Source: Nocardioides sp. T2.26MG-1
GTDB taxonomy: Bacteria > Actinomycetota > Actinomycetes > Propionibacteriales > Nocardioidaceae
Length of the DNA stretch: 64,000 nucleotides
Reading direction: 5' to 3'
Assembly: GCF_950101795.1 (NCBI RefSeq)
Contig: NZ_CATNLZ010000012.1
Location: 186,001 to 250,000 of the forward strand
Position numbers and translations under genes: made by a program. Position 1 is the first letter of the stretch. The number at the start of each line of letters is the position of its first letter. The notes beneath the pieces were generated by a model that was not told where the DNA came from, did not search any database, and worked only from the letters and a program-made list of their open reading frames with translations. Shown here piece after piece: positions 29,986 to 40,300 of the stretch.

Positions 29986-30753
29986 CTACCCGAGCTTGGC
30001 GCCGCCGTCGACGTACAGCGTCTGGCCGGTGATGTACGACGCCTCGTCGCTGCACAGGAACGCCGCGGCGGCCGCGATGTCCTCGGGGTAGCCGACGCGC
30101 CGCACCGGGTTGGCCTCGGCGTTGAGCTTGCGGAACTCCTCGACGTCCATCTTCAGGCGCGCCGCGGTCGCGTCGGTCATCTCGGTCGCGATGAATCCGG
30201 GGGCGATCGCGTTGGCGTTGATGCCGAACGGGCCCAGCTCGATGCCGAGCGTCCGGGTGAAGCCCTGGATGCCCATCTTGGCCGCGGAGTAGTTGGCCTG
30301 TCCGCGGTTGCCCAGGGCGGAGACGCTGGAGAGGTTGAGGATCTTGCCGTACTTCTGGGCCACGAAGTGCTTCTGGGCGGCGCGGGTCATGAGGAACGCG
30401 CCGCGCAGGTGGACGTTGATGACCAGGTCCCAGTCCTCGTCGGTCATCTTGAACAGCAGGTTGTCGCGGGTGATGCCGGCGTTGTTGACCAGCACGTGGA
30501 TGCCGCCGAGCTCGGCGACGACGCGCTCGACGGCGGCCTCCGCGGCGGCGCTGTCGCTGACGTCGCAGCCGATGCCGACCGCCTTCGCTCCGCCGGTGAC
30601 CGGCAGCTTCGCGGCGGACTCGGCGGCCGAGGCCTCGTCGAGGTCGAGGACGGCGACCGAGGCGCCCTCCTCGGCGAACCGGGTGGCGGTCCCGAACCCG
30701 ATGCCGCGCGCGGCTCCGGTGACGACGACGACACGTCCGTCAAAACGGCCCAT
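29986..30753 (-). CDS. fabG: short-chain dehydrogenase, 3-oxoacyl-ACP reductase type
   Basis: The 255-residue protein has the NAD(P)-binding motif TGAARGIG (residues 12-19), NNAG, a catalytic Ser in LSSVSALGNRGQ and the Tyr/Lys pair in NYSAAK (about 154 and 158). The C-terminus ITGQTLYVDGGAKLG is typical of FabG-like SDRs. It could serve fatty acid synthesis, polyhydroxyalkanoate metabolism or another ketone reduction, and context does not decide. The ATG at 30753 starts the conserved MGRFDGRVVVVTG; an upstream extension is unlikely. Confidence 0.87.
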   Translation of the reverse strand: MGRFDGRVVVVTGAARGIGFGTATRFAEEGASVAVLDLDEASAAESAAKLPVTGGAKAVGIGCDVSDSAAAEAAVERVVAELGGIHVLVNNAGITRDNLLFKMTDEDWDLVINVHLRGAFLMTRAAQKHFVAQKYGKILNLSSVSALGNRGQANYSAAKMGIQGFTRTLGIELGPFGINANAIAPGFIATEMTDATAARLKMDVEEFRKLNAEANPVRRVGYPEDIAAAAAFLCSDEASYITGQTLYVDGGAKLG

Positions 30754-30845
30754 GGGTGTGACTCCTCGTGGTCCGGCGGGCCCGGCGGTCGGACCCGTCG
30801 CCACCACACACTAGGTCACCCCGAACCGGTCAGTAACCGAGGGGC

Positions 30846-31265
30846 TCAGACCTGGGCGAGTACGGCGCGCAGTCGCTCGGCGTACTCCCCTGCCTCGCCG
30901 TCGGCGTAGGTCGTGCGCGGCCAGAAGAACCCGCGCAGGCCGTCACCCTTGGTGCGGGGCACCACGTGCAGGTGCAGGTGGGCGACCGACTGGCTGACGA
31001 CGTTGTTCATCGCCACGAAGCTGCCCTGCGCGCCGAGGCCGTCGACCATGGCCGTGGCCAGCCGCTGCGCCGCGGCGAGGAAGCCGTCGCGCAGCGCCGC
31101 GGGGAGGTCGGGCAGGGTCACCACGTGCTCGCGCGGCACCAGCAGCGTGTGGCCCTTGAACAGCGGCCGCCGGTCGAGGAACGCCACGAACCCGGCGTCC
31201 TCGAGCACCACGTCCGCGGGCACGTCGCCGGCGACGATCGCGCAGAAGACGCAGTCCGGACTCAT
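30846..31265 (-). CDS. HIT-family nucleotide hydrolase/transferase
   Basis: The 139-residue protein carries the histidine triad HLHLHVV (His96, His98, His100) and an N-terminal CxxC (Cys5, Cys8) typical of zinc-binding Hint-type members. These enzymes cleave AMP from adenylated substrates such as AMP-lysine or Ap4A. The gene lies 10 bp downstream of the small membrane protein gene, so they may form an operon. Confidence 0.93.
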   Translation of the reverse strand: MSPDCVFCAIVAGDVPADVVLEDAGFVAFLDRRPLFKGHTLLVPREHVVTLPDLPAALRDGFLAAAQRLATAMVDGLGAQGSFVAMNNVVSQSVAHLHLHVVPRTKGDGLRGFFWPRTTYADGEAGEYAERLRAVLAQV

Positions 31266-31275
31266 GACGGTGCTC

Positions 31276-31530
31276 TCATGGCCGCTTCCGGCCCACGCCG
31301 CCCTCGAGCAGGCCGAGCAGCACGAACGACAGGATGCAGGCGGCGGTGAAGCTCCAGGCGTCGAGGTCGGTGAGCGACTCGCCCAGCACCAGGTTCATCC
31401 CGGCGCCGCCGGCCGCGGCACCGGCCACGCCGAGCACGAGGGTGACCGGCACCCCCGGATCGTCGGGGTCGTGGTGCAGCACCCGGGCCAGCACGCCGAG
31501 GATCACCCCGGCCACGAGGAAGGCGACCAT
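31276..31530 (-). CDS. GlsB/YeaQ/YmgE-family small membrane protein
   Basis: The 84-residue protein is strongly hydrophobic with three predicted spans (MVAFLVAGVILGVLARVL, PVTLVLGVAGAAAGGAGMNLVLG, FTAACILSFVLLGLLEG) and a basic C-terminus GRKRP. This matches the transglycosylase-associated GlsB family, which is linked to general stress in some bacteria. It sits immediately upstream of the HIT gene. Confidence 0.8.
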   Translation of the reverse strand: MVAFLVAGVILGVLARVLHHDPDDPGVPVTLVLGVAGAAAGGAGMNLVLGESLTDLDAWSFTAACILSFVLLGLLEGGVGRKRP

Positions 31531-31573
31531 GCCCGGGACAGTAGCGGCCCGGGGTGGACCCCTGGGAGCACCG

Positions 31574-32959
31574 TCAGTCGCAGAGCTCGTCGCAGGGCCG
31601 CGGCAGGACGGCCGCCCGGGCCCGGCTGCCGACGTAGTCGAAGTGCTGGGTGTCCCCGAGGCCGTAGGTCCAGCGGAAGCCGTGCCGGGCCATCAGCGCC
31701 ACCACCGGGTGCGAGCGCGAGCGCCAGGCCACCCGCGGGTGCGAGTGCGACTGCCACCACCGGTTGGGCACCGTGCCCCGCGCCGAGCGGTAGGGGTTCT
31801 CCCACGTGTTCACGTCCAGCGAGCGGCCGTAGCTGTGCGGTGAGCGGACCCCCGGCCGACCGGTGACGTCGCGGCAGTTGAACGCCGAGGTGTTCCCCGC
31901 CGACATCGACGCGTAGTCGTTGCCGCCGCGCGACCGGCTCCCCCAGCCGAACCGGTCGACGCGGTACATCGCCCGGACCGGGAGCTCGCGGCGGTACATC
32001 TCCGCGAACGCCGCACCCATCGCGCGTGCGGCCGAGGCGCCGGCGACCAGCTCGCCGCGCCGCGGGTAGCCGTCGTAGTCCCAGTAGTTGACCCGCACCA
32101 GTCGCAGGCCCGCGCGACCGACCGGGCAGCCGCGGTGCCACGAGACGCCGGCCATCTGCCGCCAGATCCCGTCGGGGATGCGCGTGACCACGACGTTGGC
32201 TCCCTCGCCGACGGCCCGCGGCTGCGCCGGGAGGTGGACGCGCGGCCGCGGTGCGGCCCGCGGGAGCCGGACCGGCCTGCCCGGGGGCAGGTTGTCGATC
32301 CGGTGCACCACGCTGCGGTCGCCCTCGACCCAGGCCTGGCGCACCGCCCGGGCCTTCCAGCGCGAGTCCCGCCGGGGGGTCGTGGTGAGCCGGGCCCGGC
32401 CGTCGTCCCCGGTCGTGAGCGTGCGCACGAGCCGCCACCGCCCGCCGTCCAGCGAGCGGAGCACCTTCACCCGCCCGGGCACCGGCGCGCCCCCGCTCGT
32501 GGTCCACCGGACGGTGACGTCCACGGACCGCCCGTCGACGACCTGGTCCGGGCCGCCGAGGACGACCCGGCTGGCCCGGCGCTTCAGGTCGACCTGGGTC
32601 TCCCGGGTCGCCGGCTCGTGGGCGTCGTCGCCGGCGTACGTCGCCCGGAAGACGTTGTCACCGGGACTCCGGCTGAGGCTGACCGTCTGGGTCGCGCGCC
32701 CGTCCGCGTCGGTGGTCGCGGTCGCCACGGGGGTCCAGGCCCCGGAGACACTGCGCTCGAGGGTGACCTCGGCGCCTGCGACCGGCGCTCCTCCCCCGTC
32801 CGTGACCCGGACCCGCAGGGCGGTGTCCGTGTCGGCGTGCGCCGGGTCGCCCGCGAGCGTCAGCTCGGTGGCGGCCGGTGCCGCGAGTGCCGGGGAGACG
32901 AGACCCACCGCCACCACGATGGCGAGGAGACCGACAGCGACCGCATGCCCGAGATGCAT
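31574..32959 (-). CDS. secreted M15-family peptidase with N-terminal Ig-like repeats
   Basis: The 461-residue protein starts with a signal peptide (AVAVGLLAIVVAVGLVSPALAAPA). Two Ig-like modules follow, in which VTDGGGAPVAGAEVTLER and TDADGRATQTVSLS recur in related form. The C-terminal domain is VanY/M15-like: SPHSYGRSLDVNTWENP supplies the zinc His and Asp, and DTQHFDY supplies the last zinc His. Such enzymes trim peptidoglycan D-amino acid bonds. The Ig-like part probably holds it in the wall. It follows the GDPD gene by 29 bp on the same strand. Confidence 0.86.
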   Translation of the reverse strand: MHLGHAVAVGLLAIVVAVGLVSPALAAPAATELTLAGDPAHADTDTALRVRVTDGGGAPVAGAEVTLERSVSGAWTPVATATTDADGRATQTVSLSRSPGDNVFRATYAGDDAHEPATRETQVDLKRRASRVVLGGPDQVVDGRSVDVTVRWTTSGGAPVPGRVKVLRSLDGGRWRLVRTLTTGDDGRARLTTTPRRDSRWKARAVRQAWVEGDRSVVHRIDNLPPGRPVRLPRAAPRPRVHLPAQPRAVGEGANVVVTRIPDGIWRQMAGVSWHRGCPVGRAGLRLVRVNYWDYDGYPRRGELVAGASAARAMGAAFAEMYRRELPVRAMYRVDRFGWGSRSRGGNDYASMSAGNTSAFNCRDVTGRPGVRSPHSYGRSLDVNTWENPYRSARGTVPNRWWQSHSHPRVAWRSRSHPVVALMARHGFRWTYGLGDTQHFDYVGSRARAAVLPRPCDELCD

Positions 32960-32988
32960 GCGGGCACTGTTCCCCCGAGCGCTGGGTC

Positions 32989-34128
32989 CTAACGCGCGGC
33001 GAGCCAGTCGTCGCGGGCCGCGACCGCGGAGTCGGGGTAGTCCGCGAAGAGCGCGTCCACACCGGCGTCGAGGAACGCCAGGATCTCGTCGTGCACGTTG
33101 CCCTTGGCGACGGGATCGGCGCCGGTGCGGAAGTTGGTGGCCATGAACTGGTTCTCGTCGCGGATGGTCCAGATCACGACACGCAGCCCGGCCCGGTGGG
33201 CATCGGGCACGAGCGTGCTCGGCTCCCCCGTGGCGCCGGTGGCGTCGCGGGGCAGCACCAGGTCCTTGTTGGGCCCGAGCCAGTCGGCGTACCGCGCCAC
33301 CGCACGCAGCCCGTCGGGGGTGAGCATCGAGGAGTAGGTCACGGGCGTGCCGGCGGCGGCCTGGTCGTAGGGCCCACCGGCCGCGTCGACGAGCTGCTCG
33401 ATCGGCAGGTCGGTCATCTTGTCGAGCTGGCGCAGGTTGCCGACCTCGAAGGACTGGATCAGCACCTTGGACCGCGGCTTGTCGAAACCGTAGCGGTGCA
33501 GCGTGCGCAGCATCGGCTCCTCCAGCGAGAGGCCGATCGAGTCGAAGTACGTCGGGTGCTTGGTCTCGGGGGCCAGCCCGACCGTCCGGCCGGTCCGCCT
33601 CGACTCCGCGCGCACGAGCCGCAGCACCTCGGCGAAGGTGGGCACCTCGAACTGCCCGTCGTACTGCGTGTTCTGCGGGCGCACCTGCGGCAGCCGCTCC
33701 TTGGCGCGCAGGGTCTTCAGCTCGGCGAGCGTGAAGTCCTCGGTGAACCAGCCGGCGACCGGGCGCCCGTCGATGACCTTGGTGGTCCGCCGGTCGGCGA
33801 ACTCCGGGTGGTCGGCGACATCGGTGGTGCCGCTGATCTCGTTCTCGTGGCGGGCGACCAGCACCCCGTCCTTCGTGGACACCAGGTCGGGCTCGACGTA
33901 GTCGGCGCCCAGCTCGATCGCCTTCCGGTACGACGCGAGGGTGTGCTCGGGCCGGTGGCCCGAGGCGCCCCGGTGGCCGACGACGAGCGGGGTGCGCAGC
34001 TGGCTGACGGCATGGTGGCCGTGGCCGTCGCCAGGCTGTCCGGCGGCCGGCGCACTGATCACGACGGAGGTCAGGGCAGGGGTGAGGAGCGCCGCCGCCG
34101 CGGCGGCCAGCAGGGTCCGAGAGGTCAT
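32989..34128 (-). CDS. secreted glycerophosphodiester phosphodiesterase
   Basis: The protein of about 379 residues has a signal peptide (SRTLLAAAAAALLTPALTSVVISAPAAG). The GDPD domain opens VVGHRGASGHRPEHTLASY with the two catalytic histidines split around it, and ELGADYVEPDLVSTKDGVLVARHE supplies the metal-binding Glu, Asp and His. It should release glycerol 3-phosphate from glycerophosphodiesters outside the cell. An in-frame ATG 12 bases upstream (34140) is an alternative start. Confidence 0.9.
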   Translation of the reverse strand: MTSRTLLAAAAAALLTPALTSVVISAPAAGQPGDGHGHHAVSQLRTPLVVGHRGASGHRPEHTLASYRKAIELGADYVEPDLVSTKDGVLVARHENEISGTTDVADHPEFADRRTTKVIDGRPVAGWFTEDFTLAELKTLRAKERLPQVRPQNTQYDGQFEVPTFAEVLRLVRAESRRTGRTVGLAPETKHPTYFDSIGLSLEEPMLRTLHRYGFDKPRSKVLIQSFEVGNLRQLDKMTDLPIEQLVDAAGGPYDQAAAGTPVTYSSMLTPDGLRAVARYADWLGPNKDLVLPRDATGATGEPSTLVPDAHRAGLRVVIWTIRDENQFMATNFRTGADPVAKGNVHDEILAFLDAGVDALFADYPDSAVAARDDWLAAR

Positions 34129-34185
34129 GACCTCACCCAAACGAGGCGAGGTGGCCGCCCGGCGAGGCGCAGGTGAACGCTCGCG

Positions 34186-36162
<1,977 letters not shown>

Positions 36163-36224
36163 CCCGCGAGGCTAGGTGGGCTCCGCCTGCCCGTCCGGCG
36201 AACGCCGGATCTGCTCCACGAGAT

Positions 36225-37133
36225 CTAGTCCTGAGCGGTTCGGTGGCGGTCGCGCCACGACACGGCGTCGGCGTACGCCACCACGCGGTTGAACAGCGTG
36301 GTCACGGCCGCCGGGTCGGCGTGCTCGCGCGGCGCCGCGGCAGCCAGCTCGGCGACCGCGGTCGCGGCGTCGCGGGCGTCTGCGTGCTGCGCCATTGCGG
36401 CGCAGACCCGGGCCGCGTCGCGCGCCGCCACCGGGTCGACCGTCCAGACGGCCTCGAAGACTCGCTCGTGGTCGGGGACGTCCTGCTGCCCGGGCAGCTC
36501 CCAGGCGGACAGCGCGGCCGAGAGCTCGACCGAGTCGCAGACGACGACCCACTCGCGGCGCAGCGGGGCATCGGCGGCGAGGGCCACCTCCACGGGGCCG
36601 ACGGAGTCACCGGGATCACGGGCCGGCGCGAAGTCGGCGAACACGTACGCCGAGCGCGCGACGCGGGCCAGCTCGCGCCAGCGCGACCGGGACGGGTCGT
36701 AGAACTCGGGACGCTGGAAGGCGCCGAACAGGTGCGGCCGGGTCGCCTTGGCGCAGAACTCGTCCTCGATCGCCCACGAGAGCGCGATCAGCGAGGTCTT
36801 GTGCAGACGGTGGGCGGCCAGCTGCGGGTGGCGGCGGCCGAGCTCGGCGAAGACCGAGGACGCCGACGGCCGCGCCTGCTCCACGAACCGCGCGACGGCC
36901 TGCTCGATCGCGACGTCGAGCCGCACCCCGTCGTCCCGGCGGCGCAGCACGTCCTGGACCACGTCGGCGTCCGTGGTCCGGTAGCGCCGGTGCCCGCTCG
37001 CCAGGCGCATCGGCACGGGGAAGCCGTGCCGCTGCTCCCACATCCGCAGGGTGGCCGGAGCGACGCCGGTGCGCTCGGCGAGGTCGCCGATCGTGAGGCT
37101 ACCCTCTTGCGCAGAACTCAACGCCATGTTCAT
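36225..37133 (-). CDS. MerR-family regulator with a DICT sensory domain
   Basis: The 302-residue protein has a MerR winged helix (SLTIGDLAERTGVAPATLRMWEQRHGFPVPMRLASGHRRY, residues 12-51). A DICT-type sensor domain follows: KTSLIALSWAIEDEFCAK, GAFQRPEFYDPSRSRW, SAYVFADF, REWVVVCDS. DICT domains are otherwise linked to light and two-component signalling. It is divergent from a 77-residue sigma-like protein across about 55 bp, implying shared control. The ATG at 37133 and an ATG 6 bases inside are both usable. Confidence 0.88.
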   Translation of the reverse strand: MNMALSSAQEGSLTIGDLAERTGVAPATLRMWEQRHGFPVPMRLASGHRRYRTTDADVVQDVLRRRDDGVRLDVAIEQAVARFVEQARPSASSVFAELGRRHPQLAAHRLHKTSLIALSWAIEDEFCAKATRPHLFGAFQRPEFYDPSRSRWRELARVARSAYVFADFAPARDPGDSVGPVEVALAADAPLRREWVVVCDSVELSAALSAWELPGQQDVPDHERVFEAVWTVDPVAARDAARVCAAMAQHADARDAATAVAELAAAAPREHADPAAVTTLFNRVVAYADAVSWRDRHRTAQD

Positions 37134-37187
37134 AGTTGTACTCTAAACCTCAACACCTTGTTTAAGCCAACCCCGGGGAGGACCCCG

Positions 37188-37421
37188 ATGACCGCGCCCC
37201 CACCCTCTCCCGAGGAGCTGTACGACGCCACGATCTCGGCCGCGTGGCGGCTGGCCTGCTGCCTGCACCCCGACCAGCACCGCGCGGAGATCGCGGTGGT
37301 CCGCGCGTTCGCGGCCCTCACGCACCGCTGGCCGCGCGACCTCGCCGAGGGCCGGGTGCGGGTGCTCGCGCTGCTGACCGAGCAGGCGGGTCGGCGTACC
37401 GACGCGAGCCCGGCGGCCTGA
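37188..37421 (+). CDS. 77-residue protein resembling sigma-factor region 2
   Basis: The small protein reads EELYDATISAAWRLACCLHP, then a polar turn, AEIAVVRAFAALTHRWP, and EGRVRVLALLTEQAGRRTD. The pattern of hydrophobic and charged positions follows ECF sigma region 2 (LYxxY, RLAxxLTGD, AEDLVQEAFLRAWRRW, then the WLLRIARNL helix). The aspartates used for core binding are mostly lost, and no region 4 follows. A strong SD (ggggagga) precedes the ATG. The resemblance is my own reading; the protein may be an anti-sigma decoy, a remnant, or unrelated. Confidence 0.6.
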   Translation: MTAPPPSPEELYDATISAAWRLACCLHPDQHRAEIAVVRAFAALTHRWPRDLAEGRVRVLALLTEQAGRRTDASPAA

Positions 37422-37667
37422 CCGCCGCGCCGCACAGCCGAGGCTGGAGGGGCTTCGACCGGGCCTGATGCCACCGGGGAGCCTCACACGACGAGGCCCC
37501 GGGCATCACCGCTGCGTAAGGGCGATTCCGAGGCCTGCCGGACTGCTGTCTTATTGAATACTCCGAACTCGGGAGAAATGGAAGACCTGGGCGCCACCCG
37601 GTCTATGACTTTCGGGTGAAGACTTCGCGCGCGCCGTGGTGGTCCCGTCGATCGGCGCGTGGACGGG
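37422..37667. other. intergenic region with one hairpin and no convincing gene
   Basis: This 246-bp stretch between convergent genes contains a terminator-like hairpin (listed separately), then an AT-richer patch gtcttattgaatactccg near 37549-37566. A 13-codon frame beginning ATG at 37579 follows a gggag but ends quickly. I see no supported gene. Confidence 0.5.
37474..37502 (+). terminator. hairpin after the sigma-like gene
   Basis: The stem ccggg-ga-gcctc pairs with gaggc-cccgg around a 7-base loop acacgac, ten pairs with a two-base bulge. It lies 53 bp after the stop at 37421. No T-run follows. Confidence 0.55.
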
Positions 37668-37958
37668 TCAGCCGACCTCCTTCCACGGGTTGTGCTCGGC
37701 AAGGATCCGGTCGATGCGGGCCTGGTCGAGGCGGGAGACGACGTACTGCGTCTCCTGAGCGTCGCGTACGCACTTGGCGAGCGTGAACGCCGAGGTCGTC
37801 AGGAAGAGGGTCCCGAGGGCGAGGAAGGCCTTGGGCCACGGGTCGCTGGGGAGGTAGAAGATCGCCACCAGCATCGTGAGCAGGGAGACCCCGAAGGCGA
37901 TGCCGGCCTGGGCGAAGAAGGCGCTGGTGTTCTTGGTGGTGGGTGCGTTGGATTCCAT
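37668..37958 (-). CDS. YiaA/YiaB-family inner-membrane protein
   Basis: The 96-residue protein has two hydrophobic spans (FFAQAGIAFGVSLLTMLVAIFYLP and KAFLALGTLFLTTSAFTLAKCVRD) followed by a soluble tail (SRLDQARIDRILAEHNPWKEVG). This matches the YiaA/YiaB two-helix family of unknown role. It is divergent from the MacS-type kinase gene with 99 bp between them. Confidence 0.85.
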   Translation of the reverse strand: MESNAPTTKNTSAFFAQAGIAFGVSLLTMLVAIFYLPSDPWPKAFLALGTLFLTTSAFTLAKCVRDAQETQYVVSRLDQARIDRILAEHNPWKEVG

Positions 37959-38057
37959 TGCCTCATCCCACCGGAGCGTCGGCGTCGTGACATCAGCACG
38001 CGTACTCAGATCGCGACCGGGCACCGCCTCGCCGTGGGCAGTGCGACACTGCGGCTC

Positions 38058-39191
38058 GTGAGGACGCCGCACTCCCCCGCCGCGGTCGCGGTCGAGAACC
38101 GGCTGTTCCGCGCGCTCGCCGTCCTGCGCACGATCGTGCTCCTCAACACCGTCGGGCTGAGCATCTACCACGCCGACGACTTCGCCCGCCCGGTGCTGGG
38201 CGCCGTCTGCATCGCGGCGATGGTCGTCTGGACGGCGGTCGTCACCTGGTCGTGCACGGAGCCGCGCCGGCGTACGCCTACGGTCCTCGGGGCCGACCTG
38301 GCGCTCGCGCTGGGCCTGCTGCTGCTCTCGCCACTGGTGAAGGGGGACGACTTCACCTCGAGCCTCCCGGGCTTCTGGATCGTCGGCGCGCTCCTGAGCT
38401 GGTCGATCCACTACCGCTGGCAGGGCGGGCTCGCCGCGGGCGTCGTGCTCGCGACCGCCGACCTCGCCCAGCGTCAGGACGTGGCGCAGTCCGACTACGG
38501 CAACGCGTTCCTGCTGGTGATCGCCGGGCCGATCGTCGGGTTCATGTCCGGGTCGGTGCAGCAGATGGCCACCGAGAGAGAGGCCGCGGAGCGCACCGCG
38601 GCGGTCGCGGCCGAGCGCGCCCGCCTCGCCCGGGCCGTCCACGACGGCGTGCTGCAGGTGCTCGCGCTCGTCCAGCGGCGTGGCCGCGAGCTCGGGGGCG
38701 ACGCGGCCGAGCTGGGCCGGCTGGCGGGCGAGCAGGAGCGCGAGCTGCGGCGGCTGATCCGCGCGCAGGACGAGTTCGCGCCGGTCGCGGCGGGAACGGT
38801 CGACCTCGCAGCGGAGCTGACCGGCCTCGAGCGGCGGTACGCCGTCACGGTCTCGACCCCCGGCACGCCGGTCGAGGTGCCGGCGGTCGTCGGGCGCGAG
38901 CTGGTGGCCGCGGTCCAGGCGTGCCTCGACAACGTCCGCGTCCACGTTGGCCCGGACGCACCGGCGTGGGTGCTGCTCCAGGCGTTCGCTGACCGGGTCG
39001 AGCTCTCGGTGCGCGACGACGGGCCCGGGATCGCGCCCGGCCGGCTCGAGGAGGCGGCCGCCCAGGGCCGCCTGGGCGTGACCGCGTCGGTCCGCGGCCG
39101 CGTCGCCGACCTGGGCGGCACCGCCGAGCTGACCACCGGGTCGTTCGGCACCGAGTGGGAGCTGGTCGTCCCCTTAGGCTCAGCGCCATGA
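38058..39191 (+). CDS. MacS-type sensor histidine kinase
   Basis: The 377-residue kinase has about five N-terminal membrane spans (TIVLLNTVGLSIYHADD, then several to VIAGPIVGFMSGSV), a HisKA_3-type dimerisation helix with the phospho-acceptor in ARAVHDGVLQVLAL (about His195), and a compact ATPase domain with DDGPGIAPG. This matches the MacS family of actinobacterial two-component systems. The GTG at 38058 starts just before the membrane region. Its stop overlaps the response regulator start by 4 bp (ATGA). Confidence 0.9.
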   Translation: MRTPHSPAAVAVENRLFRALAVLRTIVLLNTVGLSIYHADDFARPVLGAVCIAAMVVWTAVVTWSCTEPRRRTPTVLGADLALALGLLLLSPLVKGDDFTSSLPGFWIVGALLSWSIHYRWQGGLAAGVVLATADLAQRQDVAQSDYGNAFLLVIAGPIVGFMSGSVQQMATEREAAERTAAVAAERARLARAVHDGVLQVLALVQRRGRELGGDAAELGRLAGEQERELRRLIRAQDEFAPVAAGTVDLAAELTGLERRYAVTVSTPGTPVEVPAVVGRELVAAVQACLDNVRVHVGPDAPAWVLLQAFADRVELSVRDDGPGIAPGRLEEAAAQGRLGVTASVRGRVADLGGTAELTTGSFGTEWELVVPLGSAP

Positions 39192-39814
39192 GCATCCGGG
39201 TGATGGTGGTCGACGACCATCCGCTGTGGCGCGAGGCGGTGGAGCGTGACCTGTCCGACGCCGGCCTCGACGTGGTCGCCACGGCCGCGGACGGCCGCGA
39301 GGCGATGGCGCGGTTCCCGGCCGCCCGACCGGACGTGGTGCTGCTCGACCTGCAGATCCCGGAGCCCGACGGGGTCGCGGTGACCGCGGCGATCGCGGAG
39401 CAGTCGCCGGAGACCCGGGTGCTGATCCTGTCCGCCTCGGGCGAGCAGACCGACGTGCTCGCGGCGGTGAAGGCGGGCGCCACCGGCTACCTGGTGAAGT
39501 CGGCCTCGCGTGAGGACCTGCTGGACGCCGTACGCCGGGTGGCCGCGGGCGACCCGGTGTTCACGCCCGGCCTCGCGGGGCTGGTGCTGGGCGAGTTCCA
39601 GCGCGACACCGAGCAGACGCCGCTGACCGAGCGCGAGACCGAGGTGCTCAAGATGGTCGCCAAGGGCCTGTCCTACCGGCAGATCGCGGACCGTCTGGTG
39701 GTCTCCCACCGCACCGTGCAGAACCACGTGCAGAACACCCTGCGCAAGCTGCAGATGCACAACCGGGTCGAGCTGACCCGCTACGCGATCGAGCACGGCC
39801 TCGACGAGGAGTAG
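39188..39814 (+). CDS. MacR-type LuxR-family response regulator
   Basis: The 208-residue regulator has a receiver domain (phospho-acceptor Asp54 in VVLLDLQIP, conserved Lys in GYLVKSAS) and a LuxR helix-turn-helix (LTERETEVLKMVAKGLSYRQIADRLVVSHRTVQNHVQNTLRKL). The 4-bp overlap with the upstream kinase makes it the cognate partner. Streptomyces MacRS controls membrane and lipoprotein genes, so an envelope role is possible, but this is by analogy. Confidence 0.94.
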   Translation: MSIRVMVVDDHPLWREAVERDLSDAGLDVVATAADGREAMARFPAARPDVVLLDLQIPEPDGVAVTAAIAEQSPETRVLILSASGEQTDVLAAVKAGATGYLVKSASREDLLDAVRRVAAGDPVFTPGLAGLVLGEFQRDTEQTPLTERETEVLKMVAKGLSYRQIADRLVVSHRTVQNHVQNTLRKLQMHNRVELTRYAIEHGLDEE

Positions 39815-39829
39815 TCGCAGGCGGCGGAG

Positions 39830-40291
39830 TCAGGCGAGGTGCCTGCCGAGCAGGTCCAGCAGGCCACGGCTGCCGGCCTCGCGGCCCGGGCCGTCGGCCC
39901 AGAACCGGTCGAAGAAGACGCCGTGCTCGACGTGGGTGAAGCGGGTGCCGTCGGCGACCGGCTCGAGCTCGAACGACGCCACCGACGTCGACATGTGGTC
40001 CCCGTCGAGCCACATGTCGTACGTCGTGACGATGCGGACGTGCTCGACGATGTCGGTGTAGGTGGCGACGTACCGCGAGACCGGGCCGTCGTGGAACGCC
40101 CCCTCGGCCACGTCGCGCCCGCCGACGCGGAAGTCGAACGCCCACTCGCCGCGCTCGAAGGCGTCGTCGTCGCCGAACCAGGCCAGCTTCTGGTCCTCCT
40201 CGGCGAAGGCGGCCCAGACGCGCTCGACGGGGACGGGGTAGTCACGGGTCAGCGTGAACCCGGCGCGGGCGAGCCGGCGCTCGATCGTCAT
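39830..40291 (-). CDS. SRPBCC/AHSA1-family protein
   Basis: The 153-residue protein has the SRPBCC pattern: FTLTRDYPVPVERVWAAFAEEDQKLAWFG at the N-terminus, a central GGRDVAEGAF beta section, and FTHVEHGVFFDRFW at the end. The family binds small hydrophobic ligands. It is the last gene of a four-gene set with an ArsR regulator, a common pairing (ArsR plus SRPBCC). Confidence 0.85.
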   Translation of the reverse strand: MTIERRLARAGFTLTRDYPVPVERVWAAFAEEDQKLAWFGDDDAFERGEWAFDFRVGGRDVAEGAFHDGPVSRYVATYTDIVEHVRIVTTYDMWLDGDHMSTSVASFELEPVADGTRFTHVEHGVFFDRFWADGPGREAGSRGLLDLLGRHLA

Positions 40292-40300
40292 CCGCGCGTC

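Noticed and set aside
37579..37620. 13-codon ORF in the gap before the YiaA-like gene
   Set aside because: Too short and unlinked to any downstream gene on the same strand.
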